Both the position numbers and the translations under genes were made by a program. 64,000 bases of DNA from Marinobacter alexandrii (GTDB lineage Bacteria; Pseudomonadota; Gammaproteobacteria; Pseudomonadales; Oleiphilaceae), in NCBI RefSeq assembly GCF_005871205.1, contig NZ_SWKM01000017.1, positions 38,054-102,053 of the forward strand, given 5' to 3'. This document shows, in pieces, positions 33,015-42,731 of the stretch (the stretch's first letter is position 1; the number at the start of each line of letters is the position of its first letter). Below the pieces are notes generated by a model. That model ran no database searches and was not told the DNA's origin. It saw nothing but the letters and a program-made list of their open reading frames with translations.

Positions 33015-34642
33015 CAGTCTCCCTGCTTGCGAGCCAGTGCCGCTTCAACAAAGCCCTTGAACAACGGATGGCCGTCGCGGGGGGTTGAGGTGAATTCGGG
33101 GTGGAACTGACACGCCACAAACCAGGGGTGATCAGCCACTTCCACGACTTCCACCAGTTTGTCATCGGACGACTTTCCGGAAATCCTCAGACCTGCGTCC
33201 TTGAGTTTGGGCAGGAAATGGTTGTTCACTTCGTAACGATGACGATGACGCTCTCGAATGGTCTTACGGCCATAGCAGTTAGCGATGGTGCTACCTTCAG
33301 CCAGCACACAATCCTGGGCCCCCAGGCGCATGGTGCCGCCAAGGTCGGACTCGTCGGTACGCTCTTCCTTCTCGCCGCTGGCGTCCAACCACTCGGTAAT
33401 CAGGCCAACAACCGGCTCAGGAGTATGGGAGCGGAATTCGGTGCTGTGCGCGTCCTTCAGGCCCGCGACATTGCGTGCGTATTCGATAACGGCGACCTGC
33501 ATACCCAGGCAGATGCCCAGATACGGTACCCGGTTTTCACGGGCGTACTGCACCGTGCGAATCTTACCTTCAACACCGCGTTCGCCAAAGCCACCGGGAA
33601 CCAGGATGGCGTCGGCACTATCGAGTGCGCCGGTGCCGTCCCGCTCAATGTCTTCAGAATCGATGTAGTTGATATTGACCTTGGTGCGGGTCTTGATGCC
33701 AGCGTGGAGCAGGGATTCGATCAACGACTTGTAGGCGTCGAGCAGCTCCATGTACTTGCCGACCATGGCGATGGTTACCTCGCCCTCCGGATTCAGCAAG
33801 GATTCCACAACGTTGTCCCACTCGCTCAGGTTGGCCGCACGGGCATCCAGGTTGAAGCGCTCGATGACCAACTGGTCCAGGCCATGCTCGTGCAGCATAC
33901 GCGGGATGGCGTAGATGGACTTGGCGTCCTGCAGCGGGATGACCGCACGCTCTTCCACGTTGGTGAACAGGGCAATCTTACGACGGGAGCTGGCATCCAC
34001 CTCGTGCTCGGAACGACACAGCAGGATGTCCGGCTGCAAGCCGATGGAACGCATTTCCTTCACAGAATGCTGGGTTGGCTTGGTTTTGATCTCACCGGCG
34101 GTGGCAATGTAGGGCACCAGGGTCAGGTGCATGAACAATGCACGCTGGGCACCGACTTCTACCTTCAACTGACGGCAGGCTTCCAGGAACGGCAGGGATT
34201 CGATGTCACCCACGGTTCCGCCCACTTCGATCAGGGCCACGTCAGCACCGGCGGCGCCTTCAACTACACGACGCTTGATCTCGTCAGTGATGTGCGGGAT
34301 GACCTGCACAGTACCACCGAGATAATCGCCACGGCGTTCTTTACGAATGACTTCTTCGTATACGCGACCGGTGGTGAAGTTGTTGCGACGGGTCATGGGC
34401 GTGCGGATAAACCGCTCGTAGTGCCCCAGGTCCAGGTCCGTTTCCGCGCCATCGTCGGTGACAAATACTTCACCGTGCTGGAACGGGCTCATGGTGCCGG
34501 GGTCCACGTTGATGTACGGGTCCAGCTTGAGAATAGTGACCTTCAGGCCGCGTGCCTCGAGGATCGCAGCCAGTGAGGCTGATGCGATACCTTTCCCCAA
34601 GGAGGACACGACACCGCCGGTGACGAAAATATAACGCGTCAT
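33014..34642 (-). CDS. pyrG: CTP synthase
   Basis: Makes CTP from UTP, ATP and glutamine; 542 residues. The N-terminal synthetase domain shows TRYIFVTGGVVSSLGKGIASASLAAILEARG (P-loop), LDPYINVDPGTMSPFQHGEVFVTDDGAETDLDLGHYERF, and EVGGTVGDIESLPF. The C-terminal glutamine amidotransferase has the nucleophile in YLGICLGMQVAVIEYARN and the His/Glu pair in FVACQFHPEFTSTPRDGHPLF. It is the first gene of the pyrG-kdsA-eno run. Confidence 0.98.
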   Translation of the reverse strand: MTRYIFVTGGVVSSLGKGIASASLAAILEARGLKVTILKLDPYINVDPGTMSPFQHGEVFVTDDGAETDLDLGHYERFIRTPMTRRNNFTTGRVYEEVIRKERRGDYLGGTVQVIPHITDEIKRRVVEGAAGADVALIEVGGTVGDIESLPFLEACRQLKVEVGAQRALFMHLTLVPYIATAGEIKTKPTQHSVKEMRSIGLQPDILLCRSEHEVDASSRRKIALFTNVEERAVIPLQDAKSIYAIPRMLHEHGLDQLVIERFNLDARAANLSEWDNVVESLLNPEGEVTIAMVGKYMELLDAYKSLIESLLHAGIKTRTKVNINYIDSEDIERDGTGALDSADAILVPGGFGERGVEGKIRTVQYARENRVPYLGICLGMQVAVIEYARNVAGLKDAHSTEFRSHTPEPVVGLITEWLDASGEKEERTDESDLGGTMRLGAQDCVLAEGSTIANCYGRKTIRERHRHRYEVNNHFLPKLKDAGLRISGKSSDDKLVEVVEVADHPWFVACQFHPEFTSTPRDGHPLFKGFVEAALARKQGD

Positions 34643-34704
34643 GCAGATTCCATGATTGTCTGGTTCGGTGAAGGAGGGAGATTGTCATCTCAAGATGGGA
34701 CGCC

Positions 34705-34733
34705 AGACTACCAGAAACCCCCCACTGACTCAA
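34705..34733 (-). promoter_or_regulatory. Candidate promoter of pyrG
   Basis: On the minus strand TTGAGT (34733-34728) and TAGTCT (34710-34705) are 17 bases apart. The -35 overlaps the tilS stop codon. The match is moderate. Confidence 0.35.
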
Positions 34734-36085
34734 TCACCTTCCCGCTTCACAATGAGCCGCCAGCCGGCGGCAGGAGCGCTTCCCGAGTATTGGCCCGAAC
34801 ACCACAAATTGCCAACAGCGATGAGCTCGGCATCGTCCCCGGAACCCGCAAAAACCAACGGGAGGCGGGGCCGTTCCCAGGGAGGAACAGCCTGTTCCTG
34901 AAGCCAGTTTTTCAGGGATTTCGAACGCCCGTCCGGGTGTAATCGGATTCGCTCACCACCCAGCCTGGTAGATACCCGTATTGGCGGCAGAACCGATTCC
35001 GGGTTAGCAGCAGGTTCCAGGACAAGCCGCCAGCCTCCCCACGCGATTGACTGCGCAGGTATCAACTCCTGAGGTGAATCCGGCTCGAATCCTGGCTCCG
35101 GTACCAGATAGATCCAACCCTGAAACCGGCGCAGGCTAAAGCCTTCGCCGCGCAACTCAGGCTCACGGTCCGGCCCGGCCTCCAGCAACTCCTGCAGCAC
35201 CTGCGACCAGTCCGAGATCACGGGTGGCTCAAAGCCCTCGCGGCGAATCCACCAGCGCACCAGATTGGCCTGCTCAACCGCCTCCAACGCCTGTAACGAT
35301 GGCACCGACAATCGCCCATCGGCATCAGCCACCTCGGCCCATTGGCGCTCCGCCAGCCGGGCGTTCAGAAACGCGCTATCCGAGCATGCGCCGGCACTGT
35401 GCCGCAGTCTCTGAGTCAGATTCGGCCAGCGGGCCTTTAGGCCCGGCAGGATGTTGTGACGCAGGTAATTGCGATCGTAGCCCTGATCGGTATTGCTGGG
35501 ATCTTCCACCCAGTTGAGTGACGCCTGGCGCGCCCAGTGCTCAAGCTCTTCCCGCTCAAGATCCAGCCAGGGCCGAACCAGCTGACCGGCACCCAGCGTC
35601 CGGCTGCGTGGCATACCGGCCAGTCCCGCAACTCCGCTGCCACGCAACAGCCGAAACAAAACCGTTTCTGCCTGGTCGTCCGCGTGATGGGCCATTAGCA
35701 ACAGGTCGCCCGACTCCAGAGTCTGCTCAAACACCGAGTAACGTGCCTTGCGCGCTGCCTCCTCAATACCGCCGACATCACCTCTTTGCTTACCGGTCTT
35801 TACCGACACCCGCTGGGAAACTAATTGCACGCCCAGCCGATCGCACAACGCACGGCACAGAGCCTCGCTGTCACTGGCATTGGATTGCAGTTGGTGATTG
35901 ACATGGATGGCGCCAACCGGAACCCGGGCGGCGTGGCAATGGGCGACCACATGGAGCAGTAACACGGAATCGAGGCCACCACTGACGGCGACCCACAGGC
36001 GGGAGTGTTCGGGAAGTGACCTGACCGGAGCACACAGGGCGTCCGGCCAGGCAGCGCCATTCTCGGGCTTAGCGCCCGGTGTCAT
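34730..36085 (-). CDS. tilS: tRNA(Ile)-lysidine synthase
   Basis: Adds lysine to C34 of the CAU-anticodon tRNA-Ile; 451 residues. The N-terminal PP-loop ATPase has LWVAVSGGLDSVLLLHV, AIHVNHQLQSNASDSEALCRALCDRLGV, GGIEEAARKARYSVFE, LLMAHHADDQAETVLFRLLRGSGVAGLAGMP and the tRNA-contacting VEDPSNTDQGYDRNYLRHNILP. The C-terminal TilS domain ends with LHPDGRSKSLKNWLQEQAVPPWERPRLPLVF. The ATG overlaps the accA end by 17 bases, a conserved accA-tilS pairing. Confidence 0.95.
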   Translation of the reverse strand: MTPGAKPENGAAWPDALCAPVRSLPEHSRLWVAVSGGLDSVLLLHVVAHCHAARVPVGAIHVNHQLQSNASDSEALCRALCDRLGVQLVSQRVSVKTGKQRGDVGGIEEAARKARYSVFEQTLESGDLLLMAHHADDQAETVLFRLLRGSGVAGLAGMPRSRTLGAGQLVRPWLDLEREELEHWARQASLNWVEDPSNTDQGYDRNYLRHNILPGLKARWPNLTQRLRHSAGACSDSAFLNARLAERQWAEVADADGRLSVPSLQALEAVEQANLVRWWIRREGFEPPVISDWSQVLQELLEAGPDREPELRGEGFSLRRFQGWIYLVPEPGFEPDSPQELIPAQSIAWGGWRLVLEPAANPESVLPPIRVSTRLGGERIRLHPDGRSKSLKNWLQEQAVPPWERPRLPLVFAGSGDDAELIAVGNLWCSGQYSGSAPAAGWRLIVKREGD

Positions 36086-37022
36086 AGCGGGTCAGCCGCT
36101 CGTAGCGGCGCGCGACCAGTTCGTCCTTGGGCAGGCGGGACAGCTCGGACACACCTTTAGCCAGAATATCTTTCAGGGATTGAGCCATCTTGTCCTGATT
36201 CCGGTGTGCCCCACCCAAAGGTTCCTGGATGACGTTGTCCGCCAGCCCCAGGTCCTTGAGCCGGTCTGCCGTTACACCCATGGCCTCTGCCGCCTGGGCT
36301 GCAAACTCGGCACTCTTCCAGAGAATGGAGGCACAGCCTTCCGGCGAAATAACCGCATAGGTGGAGTACTGCAGCATGTTCAGTTGATCGCACACACCAA
36401 TCGCCAGAGCGCCACCGGAGCCGCCTTCACCGATGACGGTGGAGATGATCGGGGTTTTCAGTCGTGACATCACAGCCAGGTTGAACGCGATGGCTTCACT
36501 CTGCCCACGCTCCTCGGCGCCGATGCCGGGATAGGCACCCGGGGTATCGATGAAGGTGAGGATGGGCATATTGAACCGCTCGGCCATCTCCATCAGGCGC
36601 AGGGCCTTACGGTAGCCTTCCGGGCGTGGCATGCCGAAGTTTCGCTTGACCTTATCCCGCACTTCCCGGCCTTTCTGGTGACCGATCACCATCACTGGCT
36701 TGTCGTCCAGGCGAGCCGTGCCACCCACGATGGCCAGATCATCAGCGTAGCGACGATCACCATGCAGCTCGTCAAAGTCATCGAAAATCGATTCGATGTA
36801 ATCAAGGGTATAGGGTCGGCGCGGATGCCGTGCCAGCCGCGCAACGTCCCACGGCTTCAGATCCGAGAAAATACTCTCGGTCAAGCTGACGCTTTTCTTC
36901 TTCAGCCGGGTAATTTCGTCGGTGATGTTGATGTCGGTGTCGTTGCCAACCATACGAAGCTCTTCAATCTTGGCTTCCAGGTCGGCAATAGGCTGTTCGA
37001 AATCCAGATAATTAGGGTTCAT
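36069..37022 (-). CDS. accA: Acetyl-CoA carboxylase carboxyltransferase subunit alpha
   Basis: Alpha subunit of the carboxyltransferase that makes malonyl-CoA for fatty acid synthesis; 317 residues. Marks: YLDFEQPIADLEAKIEEL at the N terminus, VARLARHPRRPYTLDYIESIFDDFDELHGDR, VIGHQKGREVRDKVKRNFGMPRPEGYRKALRLMEMAERFNMPILTFIDTPGAYPGIGAEERGQSEAIAFNL, and IGEGGSGGALAIGVCDQLNMLQYSTYAVISPEGCASILWK (crotonase-fold oxyanion region). It lies between dnaE and tilS, the classic order; 178 bases separate it from dnaE, enough for its own promoter, though none is clear. Confidence 0.98.
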   Translation of the reverse strand: MNPNYLDFEQPIADLEAKIEELRMVGNDTDINITDEITRLKKKSVSLTESIFSDLKPWDVARLARHPRRPYTLDYIESIFDDFDELHGDRRYADDLAIVGGTARLDDKPVMVIGHQKGREVRDKVKRNFGMPRPEGYRKALRLMEMAERFNMPILTFIDTPGAYPGIGAEERGQSEAIAFNLAVMSRLKTPIISTVIGEGGSGGALAIGVCDQLNMLQYSTYAVISPEGCASILWKSAEFAAQAAEAMGVTADRLKDLGLADNVIQEPLGGAHRNQDKMAQSLKDILAKGVSELSRLPKDELVARRYERLTRYDTGR

Positions 37023-37200
37023 GATGTTCCATCATTTGATTGCCAGGTGGAGAAACACTCCGCCAAACCAGAATTTGGGATAAAGATAGCAGCGCCGGCA
37101 ACACGGCTAAAGCGGACATTGGTATGAGTCCGCATTCTGACAAAACCGTAATTTATCAATATGTCAGCCGTATTAGCGCCCAGAACCTTGCCGAACTACC

Positions 37201-40200
37201 TCAATCATAGACCAGTTCCACGGACTGGTCGCCCACCAGGTACCGAAGCTCCAGCAGCAGGTTGTCGTCCGGTTGCACCCGCCAGGAATCACCCAGTTCA
37301 ATACGGGTCCTGGCCTCGTCACTGCTGTACTCGATCCAGACCTGACTGCCTTCACAGCGGAACGGCCGCAAGGTGCTGTCCAGCTTCTCCAGCAAGCCGT
37401 TTTGCAACTGATCGGAACGCAGGGCCAGCTTCAACCCCCGGCTGAACTGCTGGCGCGCGCTGCCAACATCCATTACCGAACTCACCCGCATTTTCATCTG
37501 CCCGGAGTAATCGTCGTGGCTAACCTGCCCTTCCAAAACGATTACCTGATCCGACTGCAGCAATTCGCGGTTCTCGAAAAAGGCCTCCGAGAACAGAGTT
37601 GCCTCAATGCGGGCACTCCGGTCGTCCAGGGTGATGAAGCACATGGTGGACCCGGTGCGGGTCTTCATGGTGCGCTGCGCCACCACCAGCCCTGCCACTC
37701 GCTGGGGTGATTTGTTGGGCTTCAGGTCGGCAATGGATGAGCGCACAAAACGGCGTACTTCTTTCTCATATTCGTCAAACGGGTGCCCGGTAAGATACAG
37801 GCCAAGGGTGTCTTTTTCCCCTTTCAGGCGCTGCTTTTCGGGCCATTCCCGGACATCGGCGACGTCCGCGTACACATCTTCGCCTTCGCCTCCTTCCAGC
37901 ATCTCGCCGAACATATCGGTCATGCCCACGGATTCGTTCCGAGACTGCTGGCCGGCCTGCTGAACCGCTTTGTCGATACTCGCCATCAACTGGGCCCGGC
38001 TGGCACCCAGCTTGTCCATGGCACCAGAGCGGATCAATGCCTCCATGGCCCGCTTGTTGACCTTTTTCAGATCAATGCGGCGGCAGAAATCGAAAATATC
38101 CTGGTAAGGCTCGCCGTCACCGCGGCCTTCAACCACGCTCTGGATCGGCCCCTCACCCAGGCCCTTGATGGCGCCCAGGCCGTACACAATCTGGCCTTCA
38201 TCGTTCACGGTGAAGGTGAAATCCGAGCGGCTGACGTCCGGTACCAGCAGGTCCAGCTTCATGTTGCGGCACTCTTCCACCAGCGTGACCACCTTGTCGG
38301 TGTTCTGCATATCGGCGGTGAGTACCGCAGCCATAAATTCGGCCGGGTAGTGAGCTTTCAGCCACAGGGTCTGGTAGGAAACCAGCGCGTAGGCGGCGGA
38401 GTGGGATTTGTTGAAACCGTAACCGGCGAACTTCTCCACCAGGTCGAAGATATTCTCCGCGAGGGTTTTGTCGATGCCATTCTGCTCGCAGCCGTCCAGG
38501 AAGAACTGCTTCTGTTTGGCCATCTCCTCGGGTTTTTTCTTACCCATGGCCCGGCGCAGCATGTCGGCATTACCCAGACTGTACCCACCCATCACCTGGG
38601 CGATCTGCATGACCTGCTCCTGGTACAGGATAACCCCGTAGGTGGGCTCCAGAACCGGTCTCAGGCCTTCGTACTGATAGTCCGGGTGCGGGAAGGACAT
38701 GGGCTGGCGACCGTGCTTCCGGTCGATGAAGTCATCGACCATGCCCGACTGCAGCGGACCCGGCCGGAACAGTGCCACCAGGGCGATCATATCTTCCAGG
38801 GAATCCGGCTGCAGGCGCCGGATCAGGTCTTTCATACCCCGGGATTCCAGCTGGAATACCGCGGTGGTCTCGGCCTTCTTGAGCATGTCGAAGGACGGAA
38901 CATCGTCGAGCGGAATCTCGTTGATGTCCAGCTCCGTTAACCCGCGCTGTTGCCGGCGCGGGTTGATCATATTCAGGGCCCACTTGATGATGGTGAGCGT
39001 ACGCAGGCCCAGGAAGTCGAACTTGACCAGACCGGCGTCTTCCACGTCGCCCTTGTCGAACTGGGTAACCAGGCTACCGCCCTCGTCATCACAATACAGC
39101 GGCGAGAAATCGGTGATCTTGGTGGGCGCAATCACCACGCCCCCGGCGTGCTTACCGGCGTTCCGGCATATACCCTCGAGCTTAAGCGCCATCTCCCAGA
39201 TTTCCTGGGCTTCCTCGTCCTGCTCGAGGAACTCTTTCAGCTGAGGCTCCTGCTCAATCGCCTTGTCCAGGGTCATGCCCGGCTCAAACGGGATCAGCTT
39301 GGACAGTTTATCCGCCAGGCCGTAAGACTTACCCTGCACCCGCGCCACATCGCGCACCACCGCCTTGGCCGCCATGGTGCCGAAAGTGATGATCTGGGAG
39401 ACCGCTTCCCGGCCATACTTCTGGGCCGTGTATTCAATGACCCGGTCCCGGCCTTCCATGCAGAAATCGACGTCAAAGTCGGGCATGGATACCCGTTCCG
39501 GGTTCAGGAAGCGCTCGAACAGCAGGTCGTATTCCAACGGGTCGAGATCGGTAATCAACTGCGCATAAGCCACCAGCGAACCAGCACCGGAACCCCGGCC
39601 CGGCCCAACCGGAACGCCGTTGTTCTTGGCCCACTTGATGAAGTCCATAACGATCAGGAAGTAGCCCGGGAACCCCATCTGGATGATGATGTCCAGCTCG
39701 AAGTTCAGGCGCTTGTAGTAGGCTGCCCGCTTCTCATCGTACTCCGGATCGTCCTTGCTCAGGGTCTTGGCAAGCCGCTCCTCCAGACCTTCCTCGGAGA
39801 CTTTGCGGAAGTAGTCGTCCATGGTCATCCCGTCGGGGATGGGATAGTTCGGCAGGAAGTACTCACCCATGCGCACTTTCACCGAGCACCGGCGAGCAAT
39901 CTCCACGGTGTTCTCGATGGCTTCGGGAATGTCGGCAAACAGCTCGATCATTTCCTCGGGGCTGCGCAGGTACTGCTGGTCACTGAACCGACGATCCCGA
40001 CGCGGATCATCCAGGGTCCGGCTCTCCCCAATGCAAACCCGGGCTTCGTGGGCTTCAAAATCGTCGGCGGTGAGGAAGTGCACATCGTTGGTGGCTACCA
40101 CCGGCAGGCCCAGTTCCTGGGCCAGCTCAACACTCAGGTGCAGGCAGTCTTCGTCGCCGTCCCGGCCGGTTCGCTGCAACTCCAGGTAACAGGCACCCGG

Positions 40201-40683
40201 GTACAGGTTCATCCAATAGGCCGCCCGTTCCCGGGCCAGCTCCGGCTTCTCGGCCATCAGGGCCTTGCCGATGTCACCCATCTTGCCGCCGGACAACATG
40301 ATCAGGCCATCGGGACGCTCTTCCAGCCATTTGCGCTGGATGATGGGCTTGCCAAAACGCTGACCTTCGGTGTAGCCGAGGGAAATGATCTCGGTCAGGT
40401 TCAGGTAACCGTCATTATTCCGGGCCAGCAATGTCAGCCGAAACGGGTTGTTCGGCTCATCGGGATTTTCCAGCCAAAGGTCGGCCCCCATGATGGGCTT
40501 GACCCCGGCGCCGGTTGCGGCCTTGTAGAAGCGAACCAGCGAGCACATGTTGGACTGGTCGGTAAGACCGACCGCGGGCATGCCCAGCTCGGCCACACGG
40601 CCGATCAGGGGTTTGACCCGGACCAGTCCGTCGACCATGGAGTATTCGGAGTGTACGCGGAGGTGTACAAAAGTCTGCGCCAT
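37201..40683 (-). CDS. dnaE: DNA polymerase III subunit alpha
   Basis: Replicative polymerase, 1160 residues. In order: N-terminal PHP domain (FVHLRVHSEYSMVDGLVRVKPL), the palm with the catalytic aspartates in PDFDVDFCMEGRDRVIEY, GPGRGSGAGSLVAYAQLITDLDPL, fingers and beta-binding region (GFNKSHSAAYALVSYQTLWLKAHYPAEFMAAVLT), the helix-hairpin-helix (QEDIFDF-type region, GLGAIKGLGEGPIQ), an OB fold (VAGLVVAQRTMKTRTGSTMCFITLDDRSARIEATLFSEAF) and the C-terminal tau-binding domain. I prefer the ATG at 40683 (MAQTFVHL); a TTG at 40695 is also open, and neither has an ideally spaced ribosome-binding site. Confidence 0.97.
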   Translation of the reverse strand: MAQTFVHLRVHSEYSMVDGLVRVKPLIGRVAELGMPAVGLTDQSNMCSLVRFYKAATGAGVKPIMGADLWLENPDEPNNPFRLTLLARNNDGYLNLTEIISLGYTEGQRFGKPIIQRKWLEERPDGLIMLSGGKMGDIGKALMAEKPELARERAAYWMNLYPGACYLELQRTGRDGDEDCLHLSVELAQELGLPVVATNDVHFLTADDFEAHEARVCIGESRTLDDPRRDRRFSDQQYLRSPEEMIELFADIPEAIENTVEIARRCSVKVRMGEYFLPNYPIPDGMTMDDYFRKVSEEGLEERLAKTLSKDDPEYDEKRAAYYKRLNFELDIIIQMGFPGYFLIVMDFIKWAKNNGVPVGPGRGSGAGSLVAYAQLITDLDPLEYDLLFERFLNPERVSMPDFDVDFCMEGRDRVIEYTAQKYGREAVSQIITFGTMAAKAVVRDVARVQGKSYGLADKLSKLIPFEPGMTLDKAIEQEPQLKEFLEQDEEAQEIWEMALKLEGICRNAGKHAGGVVIAPTKITDFSPLYCDDEGGSLVTQFDKGDVEDAGLVKFDFLGLRTLTIIKWALNMINPRRQQRGLTELDINEIPLDDVPSFDMLKKAETTAVFQLESRGMKDLIRRLQPDSLEDMIALVALFRPGPLQSGMVDDFIDRKHGRQPMSFPHPDYQYEGLRPVLEPTYGVILYQEQVMQIAQVMGGYSLGNADMLRRAMGKKKPEEMAKQKQFFLDGCEQNGIDKTLAENIFDLVEKFAGYGFNKSHSAAYALVSYQTLWLKAHYPAEFMAAVLTADMQNTDKVVTLVEECRNMKLDLLVPDVSRSDFTFTVNDEGQIVYGLGAIKGLGEGPIQSVVEGRGDGEPYQDIFDFCRRIDLKKVNKRAMEALIRSGAMDKLGASRAQLMASIDKAVQQAGQQSRNESVGMTDMFGEMLEGGEGEDVYADVADVREWPEKQRLKGEKDTLGLYLTGHPFDEYEKEVRRFVRSSIADLKPNKSPQRVAGLVVAQRTMKTRTGSTMCFITLDDRSARIEATLFSEAFFENRELLQSDQVIVLEGQVSHDDYSGQMKMRVSSVMDVGSARQQFSRGLKLALRSDQLQNGLLEKLDSTLRPFRCEGSQVWIEYSSDEARTRIELGDSWRVQPDDNLLLELRYLVGDQSVELVYD

Positions 40684-40728
40684 AACGTCAGGCAATTCCT
40701 GCTGATAAATTCTGTGCGGGCCCGGCAG

Positions 40729-41196
40729 TTAACCGCCGATCAGGGCCCGGATGTCTGCTTCTGTCTGGGGCCCGAACCGGGCCTCCAGCAGATCCCCTTC
40801 GGGGTTAACAATAAAGGTGGCCGGCAGGGCCACGGGGGTCTGCCAGCCTAATTTCTGCCCGGGATCTTCCGCCAGCATGGTGAACTCGATTCCCATGCGC
40901 TCGCCCAGGCGCTCCAATTCTTCGCCACGCACGCCGTCAAAATTGACGCCGAGAACGGCAATGTCTGGAGCCTTGTCCAGTTCATTCAGTTCCGGGATTT
41001 CCTCCAGGCAGGGCTTGCACCACTCGGCCCAGTAATTGACCAGCACCCACTGGCCGCGAAGCATATCCCAGTTCATCTTTGGCCCGTCGGCCCGCTCCAG
41101 TTCGATCTTCTCACAACCGGCCAACGCCAAGACCAGGAAGAACAGCCCAACATGGGCCATCCTGCGGAAAAAGCTCCGGTTTGCAGGGTACTGCAC
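40729..41196 (-). CDS. TlpA-like thioredoxin-fold lipoprotein
   Basis: A 155-residue lipoprotein with a thioredoxin fold. I chose a GTG start at 41196 because a perfect AGGAGGT ribosome-binding site sits seven bases ahead of it; this gives a proper signal peptide (basic FFRRMAH, then VGLFFLVLALAGC) with lipobox LAGC. The mature part has the redox pair in VNYWAEWCKPCLEEIPEL, the cis-proline region VALPATFIVNPEGD, and the insertion VNFDGVRGEELERL typical of TlpA/ResA. It is thus a membrane-tethered periplasmic thiol oxidoreductase; its client is unknown. It stands alone, divergent from the arsC-like gene. Confidence 0.85.
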   Translation of the reverse strand: MQYPANRSFFRRMAHVGLFFLVLALAGCEKIELERADGPKMNWDMLRGQWVLVNYWAEWCKPCLEEIPELNELDKAPDIAVLGVNFDGVRGEELERLGERMGIEFTMLAEDPGQKLGWQTPVALPATFIVNPEGDLLEARFGPQTEADIRALIGG

Positions 41197-41268
41197 GAGA
41201 AAACCTCCTGTTAGACTACGGGCCACTTAAACAACAGCATCCATTCAGACGGACGATCAGGCCAGAAC

Positions 41269-41622
41269 ATGACAGAACCCACCCGGATTTTCCATAACCC
41301 GCGCTGCTCGAAATCGCGACAGACCCTTGAACTGCTTACCGACCGGGGCATTGAGCCGGAGATAGTACGCTACCTGGACACACCACCCACAGTGGCTGAA
41401 CTGGCGGACATCCTGACGGCTCTTGATTGCGAACCCCGGGAGCTGATGCGCACCAAGGAAAAGGAATACCGGGAACTTGGGCTCGATAACCCCGAACTGA
41501 GCCGCGACCAGCTGATTGCAGCCATGGTGGCCACGCCCAAACTGATCGAGCGACCCATTGTACTCGCGAATGGCAAGGTCGCGGTAGGCCGACCACCGGA
41601 AAACGTACTGTCCATTCTGTAA
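41269..41622 (+). CDS. arsC: ArsC-family arsenate reductase (glutaredoxin-dependent type)
   Basis: A 117-residue ArsC/Spx-fold protein. The catalytic cysteine is Cys13 in IFHNPRCSKSRQTLELL, followed by the arginine-containing EPELMRTKEKEYRELGL-like segment (here PRELMRTKEKEYRELGL) and the C-terminal LIERPIVLANGKVAVGRPPENVLSIL, all as in E. coli ArsC and YfgD. No arsR or arsB is adjacent; the neighbours are a WrbA-like gene and DUF2069, as for yfgD-type orphan copies. A housekeeping reductase role is as likely as arsenic resistance. Confidence 0.88.
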   Translation: MTEPTRIFHNPRCSKSRQTLELLTDRGIEPEIVRYLDTPPTVAELADILTALDCEPRELMRTKEKEYRELGLDNPELSRDQLIAAMVATPKLIERPIVLANGKVAVGRPPENVLSIL

Positions 41623-41676
41623 TTCCGGCCGCGAGCCTGATACCTCACCTTCATTTCTTAGCCCAGGACATTACCC

Positions 41677-42282
41677 ATGGCTGAACAATCGCCTTACATC
41701 CTGATTCTGTATTACAGCCGGAACGGCCAAACCGCCGAACTGGCTACCCAGATCGGCCGGGGTGTGGCCCGGGTCAGTGGTATCGAAGCTCGAATCAGGA
41801 CCGTCCCACCCGTGTCGCCGGCAACCGAGGCATCGCTGCCGCCCGTGCCCGATAGCGGCGCCCCCTATGCCAGCAAGGCCGATCTGGCCGAATGTGCCGG
41901 CCTGGCTCTCGGCAGCCCGACCCGCTTTGGCAACATGGCGGCACCGCTGAAACATTTCCTCGACACCACCGGTGATCTCTGGCTCAGTGGCACCCTGTCC
42001 GGCAAGCCGGCCGGCGCTTTCACGTCTACCGGAAGTCTCCATGGCGGCCAGGAAAGCACCTTGCTGACCATGATGATTCCGCTGCTGCACCATGGCATGG
42101 TGCTGTGCGGCTTGCCCTACACCGAGAAGGCGCTGGGTGAGACCGAGACCGGTGGCACGCCCTATGGCCCCAGTCACTGGGCCGGCACCGGGGAGCAACT
42201 ACCGATCAGCGAGCACGAAAAATCACTGTGCCAGGCCCTGGGTGAACGGCTTGCCCGGTTCGCGCTGAAACTGTCAGCCTGA
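41677..42282 (+). CDS. wrbA: WrbA-type NAD(P)H:quinone oxidoreductase
   Basis: A 201-residue flavodoxin-fold protein. Marks: YILILYYSRNGQTAELATQIGRGV (FMN phosphate loop), GLALGSPTRFGNMAAPLKHFLD (second FMN loop) and GAFTSTGSLHGGQESTLLTMMIPLLHHGMVLCGLPY, all typical of WrbA. Family members reduce quinones by two electrons. It lies between the arsC-like and DUF2069 genes in a plus-strand run; a flavodoxin-type paralogue is the alternative to true wrbA. Confidence 0.87.
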   Translation: MAEQSPYILILYYSRNGQTAELATQIGRGVARVSGIEARIRTVPPVSPATEASLPPVPDSGAPYASKADLAECAGLALGSPTRFGNMAAPLKHFLDTTGDLWLSGTLSGKPAGAFTSTGSLHGGQESTLLTMMIPLLHHGMVLCGLPYTEKALGETETGGTPYGPSHWAGTGEQLPISEHEKSLCQALGERLARFALKLSA

Positions 42283-42338
42283 TACAGCCGGGGCCAATGC
42301 CCGTATTTCAATTGAACACCTATTTTGGAAAATACACT

Positions 42339-42698
42339 ATGCTGCACAATCCAAAGGCCCAGAACACGGCGCGCCTGACCATACTGCTGTACGTGGCGGT
42401 TCTGGCAACGCTGCTGGCCACCACCTTCTACCCGGCTCCCGTGGAAGGCGTATCCATTCCGCTGATGCTGGCCGTGAAGCTGCTGCCTCTGCTCGCTTTT
42501 GCGGTTCCTGTGTTCCGTGGCCACAACCGAGGCTACATCTGGATGGCGTTCGTGGTCATTTTCTACTTCACTCAAGCTGTGGTTTCGGCCTGGCTGAGTG
42601 AGGGCGACGCTGGCCCGGTCATCCTTACTGTGCTGACCTTCTTGCTGTTTACGGTCGCCATGGTTCACCTGAAGGTCAACCGCCCGGTCGCAGGCTGA
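42339..42698 (+). CDS. DUF2069 membrane protein
   Basis: A 119-residue inner-membrane protein with four hydrophobic helices (ILLYVAVLATLLATTFY, IPLMLAVKLLPLLAFAVPVF, YIWMAFVVIFYFTQAVVSAWL, VILTVLTFLLFTVAMVHL), matching DUF2069. Function is unknown. The ATG at 42339 has a GGAAAA ribosome-binding site; frame upstream to 42297 is dismissed. It follows the WrbA-like gene, a conserved neighbour pair. Confidence 0.8.
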   Translation: MLHNPKAQNTARLTILLYVAVLATLLATTFYPAPVEGVSIPLMLAVKLLPLLAFAVPVFRGHNRGYIWMAFVVIFYFTQAVVSAWLSEGDAGPVILTVLTFLLFTVAMVHLKVNRPVAG

Positions 42699-42731
42699 CT
42701 GCCACCGCAATGCTCCTGACTGCGAGACTCT

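Noticed and set aside
33101..34576. A 491-codon plus-strand open frame opposite pyrG
   Set aside because: pyrG is unambiguous on the minus strand; the antisense frame has no family match and no ribosome-binding site of note.
38950..40851. A 633-codon plus-strand open frame opposite dnaE
   Set aside because: It is the antisense of a highly conserved polymerase gene in GC-rich DNA, has no recognisable domain, and shows the low-complexity composition of a shadow frame.
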